Origin: Rhizobium skierniewicense
GTDB taxonomy: Bacteria; Pseudomonadota; Alphaproteobacteria; Rhizobiales; Rhizobiaceae
Assembly: GCF_014196515.1 (NCBI RefSeq)
Contig: NZ_JACIDV010000012.1
Location: 82,626-146,625, forward strand
Length of the DNA stretch: 64,000 bases
Reading direction: 5' to 3'
Of the stretch, positions 1-9,984 are shown piece by piece; position 1 is the stretch's first letter; each line of letters opens with the position of its first letter. A program made the position numbers and the translations under genes. A model generated the notes under the pieces. That model saw nothing but the letters and a program-made list of their open reading frames with translations. It did no database searches and had not been told where the DNA came from.

Positions 1-119
1 GCTTGTGGCATGACATCCATGAACGCCAGCGTGTCATCGTCTTCGTAGACCTTCGCGCAAGGTATTTCACCGCGCAGGATTTTGGCGAAGATGTTGTTGG
101 TATCATAGGCCGATGTCAT
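1..119 (-). CDS. HIT family protein (histidine triad hydrolase), N-terminal part
   Basis: Only the first 39 or so residues are in the window; the gene runs off the left edge. The translation begins MTSAYDTNNIFAKILRGEIP and continues through KVYEDDDTLAFMDVMPQ, which matches the N-terminal strand-helix of HIT/HINT nucleotide hydrolases (F-x-K-I-x-x-G-E-I-P, then D-x-x-x-A-F-x-D). The catalytic HxHxH triad lies outside the window. A GGAGA ribosome binding site sits 7 bases before the ATG. It starts 27 bases after the stop of the COG3146 gene on the same strand, so it is probably the last gene of that operon. Family recognition is firm; the substrate is unknown. Confidence 0.85.
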   Translation of the reverse strand, partial: MTSAYDTNNIFAKILRGEIPCAKVYEDDDTLAFMDVMPQ

Positions 120-146
120 CACATGTCTCCTGGTATAATGGTGCAA

Positions 147-1337
147 TCAGTCGTCTGCTTCCGGGCGCTCACCCTTTCGGAATGGACTATGCTCATCGAG
201 ATAGTCTGCGATCTGCTCGACTTCGTTGCGTTCACGCTGCAGATAATCAGCAATGGCACGACGCAAGCCCGGATGGGTGATGAAATGGGCGGAACGTGTC
301 GTCACCGGAGTGTAACCGCGCGCAAGCTTATGCTCGCCCTGCGCACCCGCTTCAACGCGCTTCAGCCCTTTTGCCAGCGCAAAATCGATGGCCTGGTGGT
401 AGCAGACTTCGAAATGCAGATAGGGGTGGTCTTCGATGCACCCCCAATGGCGCCCATAGAGAGCCTCTCCACCGATGAAATTGATGGCGCCCGCGATATA
501 ACGCCCCTCGCGTTTTGCCATGACGAGCAGGATATCATCGGCCATGCGCTGGCCGATCAGCGAGTAGAAGTCTCGGGTGAGGTAGGGGCGACCCCATTTG
601 CGGCTGCCGGTGTCCTTATAGAAGGCAAAGAACTGGTCCCAGATATCTTCGGTCAGATCGCTGCCTGTCAGCCAGTCAATTTCGATGCCGTTTTCCAGTG
701 CGGCGCGTCGTTCCTTTTTCAGGCCCTTGCGCTTGCGCGACGATAGGGCATCGAGAAAATCGGCGTGGTCGCGGTAGCCATTGTTGATAAAATGGAATTG
801 CTGGTCTGTGCGCGGCAAAAAGCCTTCCTGCACCAGCGCGTCGATATCGTCATCGGGTGCGAAGGTCACGTGTGACGAAGACACTCCGGTTGCTTCTGTA
901 ACCTGCCGCAGGCCGGATGCCAGAACCTGACGGAAAGCAGCGTCATCAACACCATTTGTCAGCAGCCGTGGCCCGGTGGCAGGCGTGAAGGGCACCGAGC
1001 ATTGCAGCTTCGGATAGTAATGGCCGCCCGCCCGCTCTAGTGCATCCGCCCATCCATGGTCGAAAACATACTCGCCCTGACTGTGACTTTTCAGATAGGC
1101 AGGGATTGCGCTTTTCAACAGACCATCGCTGTTTTCAAGCAGAAGATGGTGCCCGCGCCAGCCGGTCTTTGCGGTTGCGGAGCCGGACTCTTCCATTGAT
1201 GACAGAAATGCATGCGATATGAAGGGGTTGTAGTCTTCTGTTTGTGTCGTTTTTGAAGTCCCGGAGAGCCTGTTCCAGCTTTCCGGATCTATGTCCTTGA
1301 AGGATTGCTCTACGCGAATGGAATATTCCTCGCTCAT
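147..1337 (-). CDS. COG3146/DUF482 GNAT-like (peptidoglycan-associated acyltransferase-like) protein
   Basis: 396 residues, matching the length of the COG3146 (DUF482) family common in alphaproteobacteria. The N-terminal part has the family's NPFISHAFLSSMEESGS motif (about residues 37-53), and the C-terminal part has HFEVCYHQAIDFALAKGL followed by VEAGAQGEHKLARGY, a block typical of these FemAB/GNAT-fold proteins. The fold suggests acyl or aminoacyl transfer, but no substrate is established, so any peptidoglycan role is inference. Its start codon overlaps the stop of the upstream phosphodiesterase gene by 4 bases (ATGA), showing translational coupling. Confidence 0.85.
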   Translation of the reverse strand: MSEEYSIRVEQSFKDIDPESWNRLSGTSKTTQTEDYNPFISHAFLSSMEESGSATAKTGWRGHHLLLENSDGLLKSAIPAYLKSHSQGEYVFDHGWADALERAGGHYYPKLQCSVPFTPATGPRLLTNGVDDAAFRQVLASGLRQVTEATGVSSSHVTFAPDDDIDALVQEGFLPRTDQQFHFINNGYRDHADFLDALSSRKRKGLKKERRAALENGIEIDWLTGSDLTEDIWDQFFAFYKDTGSRKWGRPYLTRDFYSLIGQRMADDILLVMAKREGRYIAGAINFIGGEALYGRHWGCIEDHPYLHFEVCYHQAIDFALAKGLKRVEAGAQGEHKLARGYTPVTTRSAHFITHPGLRRAIADYLQRERNEVEQIADYLDEHSPFRKGERPEADD

Positions 1338-2074
1338 GCGCTGGCTGTCGTACCTTCTTTTGGATCGAAACCTTCGAACGTGATCTGGTCCGCATATCTA
1401 TAGGTATTCTCGCGTCCGATTTCATCCCGCACGGTCCAGGTAATGACGGGAAGGCCGAGTTTTCTTTGAGCGTCAATGAAGCTGTTGGGCAGGTGGGGCC
1501 AAGCGTAGGAGATGAAGTCTAGGCCAATCTGCATCGCTTCGTCATGCTTGAAGAAGTCCTCCGGATTTGCACCCTCTGCCGTGAGGCCGAGAGGCCAGGG
1601 CGAGCCTGCCGCTTTCAAAGCCTTCAGCAGATGATGATGGAAGCTCATCAGTGCGACCTGACCTTCATAACCCTCCAGCACCTCCAGCACCGCTTCCGCA
1701 AAGCCGTCATCGATGCCTTCACCGACCCGACCCTTGAGTTCCAGCACCAACGGGACCTGGCCGTCGCAAAGTTTCAGGAGTTGCTTGAGCGTTGGCACGC
1801 GGTCTCTGGTCTGTCCGACCGATAACATGCCAAGTTCACCCGATGTCCGCTCCCGCACATCACCTTTGATACCGGTGAGCCGGGTCATCTCATCGTCATG
1901 GAAGACGACGGGAACGCTATCGGAAGCGAGCTGCAAATCGCACTCGATGCTAAAACCCGCCTCGATGGCGCGGGAGAAAGCCGTGAGGGTATTCTCCCAC
2001 ACGGTTTCATTCTGGTCATGATAGCCACGATGGGCAATCGGTGTAGCCGTCAGCCATGAAAGTTTCAGCGTCAT
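1334..2074 (-). CDS. Glycerophosphodiester phosphodiesterase family protein
   Basis: 246 residues. It shows the GDPD signature in order: AHRGYHDQNETVWENTLTAF (His-Arg-Gly, then Glu-Asn-Thr), GFSIECDLQLASDSVPVVFHDD (Glu and Asp metal ligands, HD), a central LELKGR strand, and a C-terminal VITWTVRDE block. The family hydrolyses glycerophosphodiesters to glycerol-3-phosphate and an alcohol in phospholipid turnover; there is no signal peptide, so it should act in the cytoplasm. The start at 2074 was chosen because it overlaps the RidA stop by 4 bases (ATGA); the longer open frame upstream only covers other genes. Confidence 0.88.
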   Translation of the reverse strand: MTLKLSWLTATPIAHRGYHDQNETVWENTLTAFSRAIEAGFSIECDLQLASDSVPVVFHDDEMTRLTGIKGDVRERTSGELGMLSVGQTRDRVPTLKQLLKLCDGQVPLVLELKGRVGEGIDDGFAEAVLEVLEGYEGQVALMSFHHHLLKALKAAGSPWPLGLTAEGANPEDFFKHDEAMQIGLDFISYAWPHLPNSFIDAQRKLGLPVITWTVRDEIGRENTYRYADQITFEGFDPKEGTTASA

Positions 2075-2541
2075 CCGTCGATTTCCACGATAGCGTCGAT
2101 CTCGACTGCGGCGTTGAAGGGTAGGGAGGCCATTCCGACGGCGGCCCGGGCGTGTTTGCCAGCTTCGCCGAGAACATTGGCGATGAGGTTGGACGCGCCG
2201 TTGATGACGAGATGCTGCTCGGTAAACTCCGGTACGGATGCGACAAAGCCATTGAGCTTCAAGATACGACGAACCTTTGAAAGGTCGCCATTCAATGCAG
2301 CTTTGACTTGCGCCAGAATATTGACGGCGCAAAGTTCGGCGGCACGTTGGGCTGTTGCGACATCGACATCCCGACCGACGTGGCCAGTGACCGCAATCTT
2401 GCCGGATTCCATCGGCAATTGACCGGAAACATAAAGCAGATTGCCGCTGATGGTATAAGGTAGATAATTTGCAGCAGGTGCCGCGGCGGCGGGCAGGGTG
2501 TAGCCCAATTCCTTCAGGCGAGCTTCGATGGCATCCGACAT
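2071..2541 (-). CDS. RidA family (YjgF/YER057c/UK114) protein
   Basis: 156 residues beginning MSDAIEARLKELGYTLPAAA. It has the RidA core: LLYVSGQLPMESGKIAVTGHVG, then AAELCAVNILAQVKAAL, and near the C terminus AAVGMASLPFNAAVEIDAIVE. It belongs to the longer branch of RidA-like proteins often found in Rhizobiales. Canonical RidA deaminates reactive enamine/imine intermediates, but the Arg and Glu that define true RidA cannot be assigned with certainty here, so the enzymatic role is only likely. It is the first gene of a leftward coupled operon (RidA, GDPD, COG3146, HIT), and divergent from eipB 115 bases away. Confidence 0.85.
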   Translation of the reverse strand: MSDAIEARLKELGYTLPAAAAPAANYLPYTISGNLLYVSGQLPMESGKIAVTGHVGRDVDVATAQRAAELCAVNILAQVKAALNGDLSKVRRILKLNGFVASVPEFTEQHLVINGASNLIANVLGEAGKHARAAVGMASLPFNAAVEIDAIVEIDG

Positions 2542-2656
2542 TTTCGTCTCCGCTTTTGTTGTAAATCGTTCGAAAATCCGGCAAAAAGAACATGATGTCC
2601 AAAAGCCGGGCGGTTGCTTGTACAATATGAGCGATGAGTCCAACAGGAGATATTGA

Positions 2657-3499
2657 ATGTTTGTCAGGAACCTTGCCATCGCACTTGCCTCTGGCACCTT
2701 TATGGTGATGCCTGACGTCGCAAGCGCTGTGCCTGCCACCGTTCCGAATCTCATCTCCCATCGCGCCGTCTATGATCTGGAGTTGAAGGACGCGTCTGAT
2801 CGTTCCGGCATCGAAGGCATGACGGGCAGAATGGTCTACGAGTTCACGGGTTCCTCCTGCAAAGGCTATAAAACCGACTTTCGCTTCGTTACCCAGATCA
2901 ACACCGGTGATGCGGTGCGGCTGACGGATCAGCAGACGACGACGTTCGAGGATGTAGCGTCCAAGAAATTCACCTTCGAGACCAAGTCCTTTACGGATGA
3001 CAAGCTGGACAAGGAGGTCACGGGCTCCGCTGCGGATGATAACGGTGCGATGAAAATCGACCTGACCAAGCCCGATGTGCGCAAGGTCGATCTGGTCGCC
3101 GGCGAATTTCCGACAGAGCACATGGTGCAGGTCATAGAGAATGCAAAACTTGGTAAGCGTATTTTCGAATCTCGGGTGTTCGATGGTTCCGATGATGGCG
3201 ATGAAAGTCTGATCACGTCTACTTTGGTGGGCAAGGAGCAGGCGCCCACGGACGGCGATGCAGATGCGGGTAAAGCCGGTGATTTTGCAAAGACACCGTT
3301 CTGGCCCGTGACGATTGCCTATTACAATGACAAGGCTGGAGCCGACTCGCTTCCTATCTATCGTATGTCGTTCAAGCTTTACGACAATGGAATCACACGC
3401 GATCTGACCATGGATTATGGAGATTTCGTGCTGACCGGAAAACTGGCCAAGCTCGATATCCTCAAGCCGGAAAGCTGTGATAACCAGCCTGTCCGCTGA
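2657..3499 (+). CDS. eipB: EipB/DUF1849 periplasmic cell-envelope protein
   Basis: 280 residues with a signal peptide (MFVRNLAIALASGTFMVMPDVASA, cleavage predicted near residue 24). The mature part begins with LISHRAVYDLELKDASDRSGIEGMTGRMVYEFTGS, typical of the DUF1849 family whose Brucella member EipB is a spiral beta-sheet periplasmic protein needed for envelope integrity. Conserved Cys residues (SSCKGYKTDFRF near residue 76 and ESCDNQ near the C terminus) fit the disulfide described for EipB. It stands alone, divergent from the RidA operon. Name given from family features, not from a search. Confidence 0.82.
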   Translation: MFVRNLAIALASGTFMVMPDVASAVPATVPNLISHRAVYDLELKDASDRSGIEGMTGRMVYEFTGSSCKGYKTDFRFVTQINTGDAVRLTDQQTTTFEDVASKKFTFETKSFTDDKLDKEVTGSAADDNGAMKIDLTKPDVRKVDLVAGEFPTEHMVQVIENAKLGKRIFESRVFDGSDDGDESLITSTLVGKEQAPTDGDADAGKAGDFAKTPFWPVTIAYYNDKAGADSLPIYRMSFKLYDNGITRDLTMDYGDFVLTGKLAKLDILKPESCDNQPVR

Positions 3500-3680
3500 T
3501 CGATTTCGTTATTTTCGGCATATTTGCTTGCGTTTCTTCAAAACAGTCTGTATGCGGCAGACCATTCCACACGCGAAGCTTGGGATGTTCCGGGAGAAAT
3601 CCGGTTCGTTCCGCCCGGTGGTGCCATCTTGATGGCGCTGTTTGCTTCGCGGGGGTTAAACCGGAAAAGGATAACTAGGC

Positions 3681-4460
3681 ATGGCATTGCCCGATTTCTC
3701 TATGCGTCAGCTTCTGGAAGCTGGCGTTCACTTTGGTCACCAGACACATCGCTGGAACCCGAAGATGAAGCCGTACATCTTCGGCGACCGCAGCAACATC
3801 CACATCATCGACTTGGCACAGACAGTTCCTTTGCTGTCGCGCGCCCTTCAGGTCGTGTCTGACACGGTTGCCCGTGGCGGTCGCGTTCTGTTCGTTGGCA
3901 CGAAGCGTCAGGCTTCGGAAATCATTGCCGACAGTGCAAAGCGTTCTGCTCAGTACTATGTCAACTCGCGTTGGCTCGGCGGCATGATGACCAACTGGAA
4001 GACGATTTCCAACTCGATCGCGCGTCTGCGCAAGGTCGACGAAATCCTCAACTCCGACGCAGCTGGCTATTCCAAGAAAGAGCGTCTGAACCTTGAGCGC
4101 GAACGCGAAAAGCTTGAAAAGGCTCTCGGCGGTATCCGCGATATGGGCGGCGTTCCTGACCTGATGTTCATTGTTGACACCAACAAGGAAAAGATCGCAA
4201 TCGAAGAAGCCAAGCGTCTTGGCATTCCGGTTGTTGCGATCATCGACAGCAACTGCGATCCAGATCAGATCGACTTCCCGATCCCAGGTAACGACGATGC
4301 ATCGCGCGCAATCTCGCTCTATTGCGATCTGATTGCCCGTGCAGCCATCGACGGTATCGCTCGTCAGCAGGGTTCTTCCGGTCGCGACATTGGCGCTTCT
4401 GAAGAAGCTCCGATCGAGCCTGCGCTTGAAGACGAAGCTGGCGCCGGTACGGCTGCCTGA
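3681..4460 (+). CDS. rpsB: 30S ribosomal protein S2
   Basis: 259 residues starting [20 protein letters not shown], with the S2 signatures [47 protein letters not shown] and [26 protein letters not shown]2 joins the small subunit late and holds S1. The acidic Ala/Glu-rich C-terminal tail ([19 protein letters not shown]) is usual for rhizobial S2. tsf follows in the same direction after a hairpin, the normal rpsB-tsf arrangement. Confidence 0.99.
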   Translation: MALPDFSMRQLLEAGVHFGHQTHRWNPKMKPYIFGDRSNIHIIDLAQTVPLLSRALQVVSDTVARGGRVLFVGTKRQASEIIADSAKRSAQYYVNSRWLGGMMTNWKTISNSIARLRKVDEILNSDAAGYSKKERLNLEREREKLEKALGGIRDMGGVPDLMFIVDTNKEKIAIEEAKRLGIPVVAIIDSNCDPDQIDFPIPGNDDASRAISLYCDLIARAAIDGIARQQGSSGRDIGASEEAPIEPALEDEAGAGTAA

Positions 4461-4471
4461 TACGTTATACG

Positions 4472-4495
4472 GGTGGCACCCATGTGCCACCTTCT
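4472..4495 (+). terminator. Hairpin between rpsB and tsf (partial terminator/attenuator)
   Basis: A perfect 8-bp stem GGTGGCAC / GTGCCACC (4472-4479 with 4484-4491) with a 4-base loop lies 12 bases after the rpsB stop. It is followed by CTTCTCC rather than a long T run, so it may lower, not stop, read-through into tsf. Confidence 0.5.
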
Positions 4496-4708
4496 CCACG
4501 AGACGAGACAAGGCCGTTCTGGACTAGAAAAGTTCGGCGGCCTTGTTCGTTTCAACCGCGCGGTCCGCATGGCGATGCGCGAGGTTCATGATATTTCGTG
4601 ATAGCCTCTTCATCAGGCTGTCACAGTTCCGGGTACATTCGTTCCCAAAATCCGATTGAGGTCTGGCAGCAACCGCGCCGTGACCGACGAACCGACAAGA
4701 GGCACACA

Positions 4709-5635
4709 ATGAGCGAAATCACAGCCGCAATGGTAAAGGAACTGCGCGAGAAGTCTGGCGCAGGCATGATGGATTGCAAAAAGGCGCTGACTGAGACAGC
4801 CGGTGACATGGAAGCCGCAATCGACTGGTTGCGCGCCAAGGGCATTTCCAAGGCTGACAAGAAGTCTGGCCGGACAGCTGCTGAAGGCCTCATTGGTATC
4901 GCATCCGCCGGTCACAAGGCTGTTGTTGTTGAAGTCAACTCGGAAACCGACTTCGTTGCGCGTAACGACGCCTTCCAGGACATCGTTCGCGGTACGGCAT
5001 CTGTCGGCCTGACGACAGATGGCACGGTCGAGTCCATCGCTGCCGCGATCTATCCGGCAACCGGCAAGTCCGTTTCCGACACCATCAAGGACGCAATCGC
5101 GACCATTGGTGAGAACATGGCGCTTCGTCGCTCCGCTTTGCTCGAAGTCAAGCACGGCGTTGTCGCGACCTATGTTCATAACGCTGCTGGCGACGGCATC
5201 GGCAAGCTCGGCGTTCTCGTCGCGCTGCAGTCGGAAGGCGACAAGGCTGTTCTCACATCGATCGGCCGTCAGATTGCCATGCATATTGCCGCCACAAACC
5301 CGCTTGCCATCCGTTCTGAAGAAGTTGACGCGACTGTTGCTGAACGCGAACGCAACGTCTTCATCGAACAGGCCCGCGAATCCGGCAAGCCTGAAGCCAT
5401 CATCGAAAAGATGGTCGATGGCCGTATGCGCAAGTTCTTCGAAGAAGTTGCTCTTCTGTCGCAGGCTTTCGTCATCAACCCTGACATCACCGTTGGTGAC
5501 GCCGTAAAGGAAGCTGAAAAGGAAGCTGGCGCGAAGATCGAAGTCGTCGGCATGGCGCGCCTTCTTCTCGGTGAAGGCATCGAGAAGGAAGAGAGCGATT
5601 TCGCAGCTGAAGTTGCTGCCGTCGCCAAGGGCTGA
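4709..5635 (+). CDS. tsf: Translation elongation factor Ts
   Basis: 308 residues, usual length. Start at 4709 gives [20 protein letters not shown], the conserved N terminus; the open frame upstream to 4598 is not conserved sequence. The signatures [22 protein letters not shown] and [16 protein letters not shown] are present. EF-Ts is the guanine nucleotide exchange factor for EF-Tu. It sits about 250 bases after rpsB, with which it is probably partly co-transcribed. Confidence 0.99.
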   Translation: MSEITAAMVKELREKSGAGMMDCKKALTETAGDMEAAIDWLRAKGISKADKKSGRTAAEGLIGIASAGHKAVVVEVNSETDFVARNDAFQDIVRGTASVGLTTDGTVESIAAAIYPATGKSVSDTIKDAIATIGENMALRRSALLEVKHGVVATYVHNAAGDGIGKLGVLVALQSEGDKAVLTSIGRQIAMHIAATNPLAIRSEEVDATVAERERNVFIEQARESGKPEAIIEKMVDGRMRKFFEEVALLSQAFVINPDITVGDAVKEAEKEAGAKIEVVGMARLLLGEGIEKEESDFAAEVAAVAKG

Positions 5636-5832
5636 TCCATTTACCCAAATACGGGAAAACTCCGGGCATCGCGTGACAACGCGGTGCCCTTCGTGTATCC
5701 GCGATGCGGTTATACCTCGCAGCGCGTGGCAATCTATTGAAGATTGGTGCGCCGTTGCGTTTCTCTCTAGATCTCGCATGTCGTCGCCGCAAATGGTGGC
5801 TGACTGTCCGCGACATGCTTTAAGGAGTCATG

Positions 5833-6555
5833 ATGTCTTCCAAGCCGCTTTATAAACGTGTTCTTCTCAAGGCGTCGGGCGAAGCCCTCATGGGCGATCA
5901 GGGTTTTGGTATCGACGTCGCCGTCGCAGATCGCATCGCGTCTGATATTGCCGAGGCACGCGCCATGGGCGTCGAGGTCGGCGTCGTCGTCGGCGGTGGG
6001 AATATCTTCCGCGGCGTCGCCGTGGCATCCAAGGGTGGTGACCGGGTAACCGGCGATCACATGGGCATGCTCGCGACCGTCATCAACGCGCTGGCGCTGG
6101 CGACCTCGCTGCGCAAGCTCGACATCGATACGGTGGTTCTGTCGGCGATCGCGATGCCCGAGATTTGCGAAAGCTTTTCCCAGCGCGCGACACTCTCGCA
6201 CCTGGCGCAGGGTCGCGTGGTCATTTTTGCAGGCGGCACAGGCAATCCGTTTTTCACGACGGACTCGGCCGCTGCACTCCGCGCCGCAGAAATTGGCGCT
6301 GAAGCGATCTTCAAGGGAACGCAGGTCGATGGCATCTACTCGGCCGATCCGAAGAAAGATCCGACCGCGACCCGCTTTGACGAATTGACTCATTCGGAAG
6401 TCTTGGGCAAGGGACTTGCGGTCATGGATATTGCGGCGGTCGCGCTTGCGCGTGAAAACCACATTCCCATCATCGTCTTCTCGATCCATGAGAAGGGCGG
6501 TTTTGCAGCAATATTGACGGGCGGCGGTCGCAAGACCATCGTGCACGACAAATAA
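5833..6555 (+). CDS. pyrH: UMP kinase
   Basis: 240 residues from the second of two adjacent ATGs. The AAGGAG site at 5822-5827 is 5 bases from the ATG at 5833 but only 2 from the one at 5830, so 5833 is preferred. Amino-acid-kinase fold motifs: KRVLLKASGEALMG, VGVVVGGGNIFRG, FAGGTGNPFFTTDSAAALRA and FKGTQVDGIYSADPKKDP. It converts UMP to UDP with ATP as a homohexamer in the cytoplasm. It heads the run pyrH-frr-uppS-cdsA-rseP. Confidence 0.98.
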   Translation: MSSKPLYKRVLLKASGEALMGDQGFGIDVAVADRIASDIAEARAMGVEVGVVVGGGNIFRGVAVASKGGDRVTGDHMGMLATVINALALATSLRKLDIDTVVLSAIAMPEICESFSQRATLSHLAQGRVVIFAGGTGNPFFTTDSAAALRAAEIGAEAIFKGTQVDGIYSADPKKDPTATRFDELTHSEVLGKGLAVMDIAAVALARENHIPIIVFSIHEKGGFAAILTGGGRKTIVHDK

Positions 6556-6620
6556 TGGCCGGGCGCTGATTCCACGGTGTGCAATTGGGCCAGATCGGCC
6601 AGAACTGACGGAGTATGAAT

Positions 6621-7178
6621 ATGAGTGGTACTGACATCAACGATATCAAGCGTCGCATGGATGGGGCGATCAATGCTTTCAAGAGCGACATCGCATCGCT
6701 TCGTACGGGGCGCGCCTCTGCAAACATTCTCGATCCTGTCACGGTCGATGCCTACGGCTCTCGCGTTCCGCTCTCTCAGGTTGCCAACATCACGGTTCCG
6801 GAAGCGCGCATGCTGGGTGTCAACATCTGGGACAAGTCGATGGTCGGTGCTGTCGATCGTGCGATCCGTGAATCCAATCTGGGCCTCAACCCGATCGTCG
6901 ATGGGCAGAACCTGCGTATTCCCTTGCCTGAACTCAATGAAGAGCGTCGCAAGTCGCTCGTCAAGGTCGCGCATGACTACGCGGAGAAGGCCAAGGTCGC
7001 TATTCGCCACGTCCGTCGCGATGGTATGGATGGGCTGAAGAAAGCTGAAAAGGACGGCGACATCGGTCAGGACGACAGCCGGGCGCTGTCTGAGAAAGTC
7101 CAGAAAATGACGGATGAAACGATTTCGGAAATTGATCGCTTGCTTGCAGAGAAAGAAAGAGAAATCATGCAGGTATAG
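6621..7178 (+). CDS. frr: Ribosome recycling factor
   Basis: 185 residues starting [20 protein letters not shown]; an in-frame ATG six bases earlier (6615) is too near the GGAG at 6609-6612, so 6621 is the better start. Conserved RRF sequence: [56 protein letters not shown] and the C-terminal KADD-like helix. RRF with EF-G splits post-termination ribosomes. It follows pyrH in the normal order. Confidence 0.98.
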   Translation: MSGTDINDIKRRMDGAINAFKSDIASLRTGRASANILDPVTVDAYGSRVPLSQVANITVPEARMLGVNIWDKSMVGAVDRAIRESNLGLNPIVDGQNLRIPLPELNEERRKSLVKVAHDYAEKAKVAIRHVRRDGMDGLKKAEKDGDIGQDDSRALSEKVQKMTDETISEIDRLLAEKEREIMQV

Positions 7179-7237
7179 TCGGCTCTTGAGCTCGTCGATT
7201 TTTTCCTTCAATTCCGTGCTGCTTAAACTGGATCGAG

Positions 7238-7981
7238 ATGTCGAACATTACACGTTCCTCACACCCTGAGCATGTTGCCATCATTATGGATGGCAACGGG
7301 CGTTGGGCAAAGCAGCGCGGGCTTCCACGGCTCATGGGTCATCGGCGTGGCGTCGAGGCCGTGCGGGAAACCGTGCGTGCAGCCGGCGAATATGGCCTCA
7401 AATATCTGACGCTGTTTGCCTTCTCTTCCGAGAACTGGCGCCGGCCGGAAACCGAGGTCATGGATCTGCTGGGGCTTCTCAAGGCCTTCATCCGTCGTGA
7501 CCTTGCCGATCTGCACAAGGAAAATGTCCGCGTTCGGATCATCGGGGATCGATCCGGTCTCAAGGACGATATCCGTAAGCTGCTGACCGAGGCCGAAGAG
7601 AGAACATGCGAGAACACCGCACTGACGCTGGTGATCGCCTTCAATTACGGCTCCCGTGATGAAATAGCCCGTGCGGCGGCCTCGCTTGCCAGAGACGTGG
7701 CCGAGGGCAAGCTCGACGCATCCGAGATCAACCCGGATGCGATTGCAGCCCGTCTGGATACGGCAGGCATACCCGATCCCGATCTTATTATCCGCACCAG
7801 CGGCGAAGAGCGGCTTTCGAATTTCCTGTTGTGGCAGGCGGCCTATTCCGAATTCCTGTTTATTCCTGACTACTGGCCTGACTTCGATCGCAAGACCTTC
7901 TTGGCGGCCATCGACCAGTATATGACGCGCGATCGCAGGTTTGGCGGCCTGTCGGATCAAGTTGCGCTGGCAGGCGTCTGA
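7238..7981 (+). CDS. uppS: Isoprenyl transferase (undecaprenyl diphosphate synthase)
   Basis: 247 residues. The Z-type prenyltransferase motif [20 protein letters not shown] carries the catalytic Asp (about residue 18), followed by [34 protein letters not shown] and the C-terminal [24 protein letters not shown]. It makes the C55 carrier lipid for peptidoglycan and LPS. The stop overlaps the first base of the cdsA start region (7981), so the two are translationally coupled. Confidence 0.97.
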   Translation: MSNITRSSHPEHVAIIMDGNGRWAKQRGLPRLMGHRRGVEAVRETVRAAGEYGLKYLTLFAFSSENWRRPETEVMDLLGLLKAFIRRDLADLHKENVRVRIIGDRSGLKDDIRKLLTEAEERTCENTALTLVIAFNYGSRDEIARAAASLARDVAEGKLDASEINPDAIAARLDTAGIPDPDLIIRTSGEERLSNFLLWQAAYSEFLFIPDYWPDFDRKTFLAAIDQYMTRDRRFGGLSDQVALAGV

Positions 7982-8814
7982 TGAGCCGCGAACTCAGACT
8001 ACGTATTATATCCGGCATCGTTATGGCCGTGATCATCCTGGCCGCCACGTGGTACGGCGGAATGATGTTCCGCCTGATGGCTGGGTTGCTGGCACTGCTG
8101 ATCTATTACGAATGGAGCACAATTACGAAATTGTCGGAAACTAATCCCACCGGCTATGCCTGGGGATGGTTTTCGGTTGCCGTGATGAGCGGCAATACGA
8201 TTTTCGGTGAGCCATCGCTCGATCTTCCATTGTTGTCAGGCTTTACATTGACGGCGGCGCTGTTTCCGGTTCTGCGCGGACGCAACTGGTGGCTGGTCAG
8301 CGGTATCGTCTATGCAGGTCTTAGCGGTATTTCACTTGCCGCTATTCGCGGAGACGAGCAGACCGGCCTCGCCGCGATGCTGTTTGTGTTTTCCGTCGTA
8401 TGGGCAACCGACATCTTGGCCTATTTCGTTGGACGCGCCATCGGTGGGCCGAAACTTGCTCCAGCCATCTCTCCCGGCAAGACATGGTCGGGCGCGATTG
8501 GCGGCACCGTATCTGGCGTTTTTGCGGGCGGGGCGGTCGCGGCCGGCTATCACGGGCGGATCAGCTTTGTGATTGTCGGGCTTGCACTTCTTCTTTCTGT
8601 GTTCAGCCAGATCGGCGATCTCTTCGAATCCTTCATCAAGCGTCGCTTTCAGGTGAAGGATTCCAGCCACCTCATTCCCGGTCATGGCGGCTTTATGGAT
8701 CGGGTTGACGGACTTGTTTTTGCCTGCTTTACCGTATTCCTCATTGCTGTCGTTCACGCGGCGATAACCGGTGATGTGCCAGGATCAGGCGGCGGAATTC
8801 TGCCCGGCTTCTGA
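7981..8814 (+). CDS. cdsA: Phosphatidate cytidylyltransferase
   Basis: 277 residues of mostly membrane segments. The C-terminal CDP-diglyceride synthetase signature is complete: SPGKTWSGAIGGTVSGV, then DLFESFIKRRFQVKDSSH and LIPGHGGFMDRVDGLVFA. It makes CDP-diacylglycerol from phosphatidate and CTP in the inner membrane, the branch point for membrane phospholipids. Coupled to uppS, and followed by rseP, as in most Gram-negative bacteria. Confidence 0.97.
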   Translation: MSRELRLRIISGIVMAVIILAATWYGGMMFRLMAGLLALLIYYEWSTITKLSETNPTGYAWGWFSVAVMSGNTIFGEPSLDLPLLSGFTLTAALFPVLRGRNWWLVSGIVYAGLSGISLAAIRGDEQTGLAAMLFVFSVVWATDILAYFVGRAIGGPKLAPAISPGKTWSGAIGGTVSGVFAGGAVAAGYHGRISFVIVGLALLLSVFSQIGDLFESFIKRRFQVKDSSHLIPGHGGFMDRVDGLVFACFTVFLIAVVHAAITGDVPGSGGGILPGF

Positions 8815-8847
8815 TGGTGGCTCTCAGGCAATAAACGAAGGACTTGG

Positions 8848-9984
8848 ATGATGGATATGGTAACGGCGTCGGTTGGTTTCTTGACCGGTTATATGGTGCC
8901 GTTCATTCTTGTTCTTTCTCTTCTCGTTTTCGTTCATGAGATGGGTCATTATCTTGTCGGACGCTGGTGCGGCATCAGATCCACGGCGTTTTCCGTAGGC
9001 TTTGGTCCAGAACTTGTCGGCTTCACGGACAAGCACGGCACGCGCTGGAAAATTTCAGCCATTCCACTCGGTGGCTATGTCAAATTCTTCGGCGACGACG
9101 ACGTGTCCAGCAAGCCTGATAGCGAAGGTCTGGCCGGATTGACACTGGAAGAGCGTGCGCAGACGCTTGCAGGCGCAAAACTGTGGAAAAGAGCTGCCAC
9201 CGTTGCGGCCGGGCCCATCGCCAACTTCCTCCTCGCAATTTTGATCTTTGCCGCTCTCTTCACGATCTATGGCCGCATGATCTCCGATCCGATCGTCTCG
9301 GAAGTGCGCGAAAACAGCGCTGCACAAGCGGCGGGCGTGCTGGCGGGGGATAGACTGGTTGCGATCGATGGGGAGAAGGTCAAGACATTCGAAGACGTCC
9401 GCCGCTACGTTGCCATCCGTCCAGGCACACAGATTTCCGTGACGGTCGAGCGCAACGGACAGGAATTGTCGCTGCCCATGGTACCGACCCGCACCGAAAC
9501 GAAGGACCAGTTCGGCAACAAGATGGAACTGGGCATTATCGGTATCGTGACCGATCAAACCCGAGGCAATTTCCGGCACGTGACCTATTCGCCCACCGAC
9601 GCGCTGGTCGAGGGCGTTCGCGAGACCGGCCATGTGGTCACGGGAACCTTCGCTTATATCGGAAATCTCGTGACGGGCCGCATGAACGCCGATCAACTGG
9701 GCGGGCCTGTGCGTGTCGCGCAAGCATCAGGTCAGATGGCATCGCTCGGTTTTGCAGCGGTAATTCAGCTTGCAGCCTTGCTTTCGGTGTCGATAGGTCT
9801 TCTTAATTTGATGCCCGTCCCGATTCTGGATGGTGGTCATCTTCTTTTCTACGCCATCGAGGCGGTGAGGGGCAGGCCGCTTGGATCGGGTGCGCAGGAG
9901 GTGGCATTCCGCATTGGTCTGGCGATGATTTTCAGCTTGATGGTTTTCGCCACGTGGAATGATATCAGCAGCTTGATCGGCTAA
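8848..9984 (+). CDS. rseP: RIP metalloprotease RseP (site-2 protease)
   Basis: 378 residues. The zinc protease motif HEMGH lies at residues 30-34 in the first membrane helix; a PDZ domain follows in the middle (SEVRENSAAQAAGVLAGDRLVAIDG), and the second active-site motif NLMPVPILDGGH is near residues 319-330. RseP cuts anti-sigma factors and signal peptides within the inner membrane. GAAGGA lies 5 bases before the first ATG. Directly precedes bamA, a conserved neighbour in envelope biogenesis. Confidence 0.97.
   Translation: MMDMVTASVGFLTGYMVPFILVLSLLVFVHEMGHYLVGRWCGIRSTAFSVGFGPELVGFTDKHGTRWKISAIPLGGYVKFFGDDDVSSKPDSEGLAGLTLEERAQTLAGAKLWKRAATVAAGPIANFLLAILIFAALFTIYGRMISDPIVSEVRENSAAQAAGVLAGDRLVAIDGEKVKTFEDVRRYVAIRPGTQISVTVERNGQELSLPMVPTRTETKDQFGNKMELGIIGIVTDQTRGNFRHVTYSPTDALVEGVRETGHVVTGTFAYIGNLVTGRMNADQLGGPVRVAQASGQMASLGFAAVIQLAALLSVSIGLLNLMPVPILDGGHLLFYAIEAVRGRPLGSGAQEVAFRIGLAMIFSLMVFATWNDISSLIG

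Noticed and set aside
2075..3121. Long leftward open frame extending the phosphodiesterase to 595 residues
   Set aside because: The extension runs antisense through eipB and out of frame through RidA; the true start at 2074 has an ATGA overlap.
4598..4708. N-terminal extension of EF-Ts by 37 residues
   Set aside because: EF-Ts homologues start at MSEIT; the extra part is untranslated leader.
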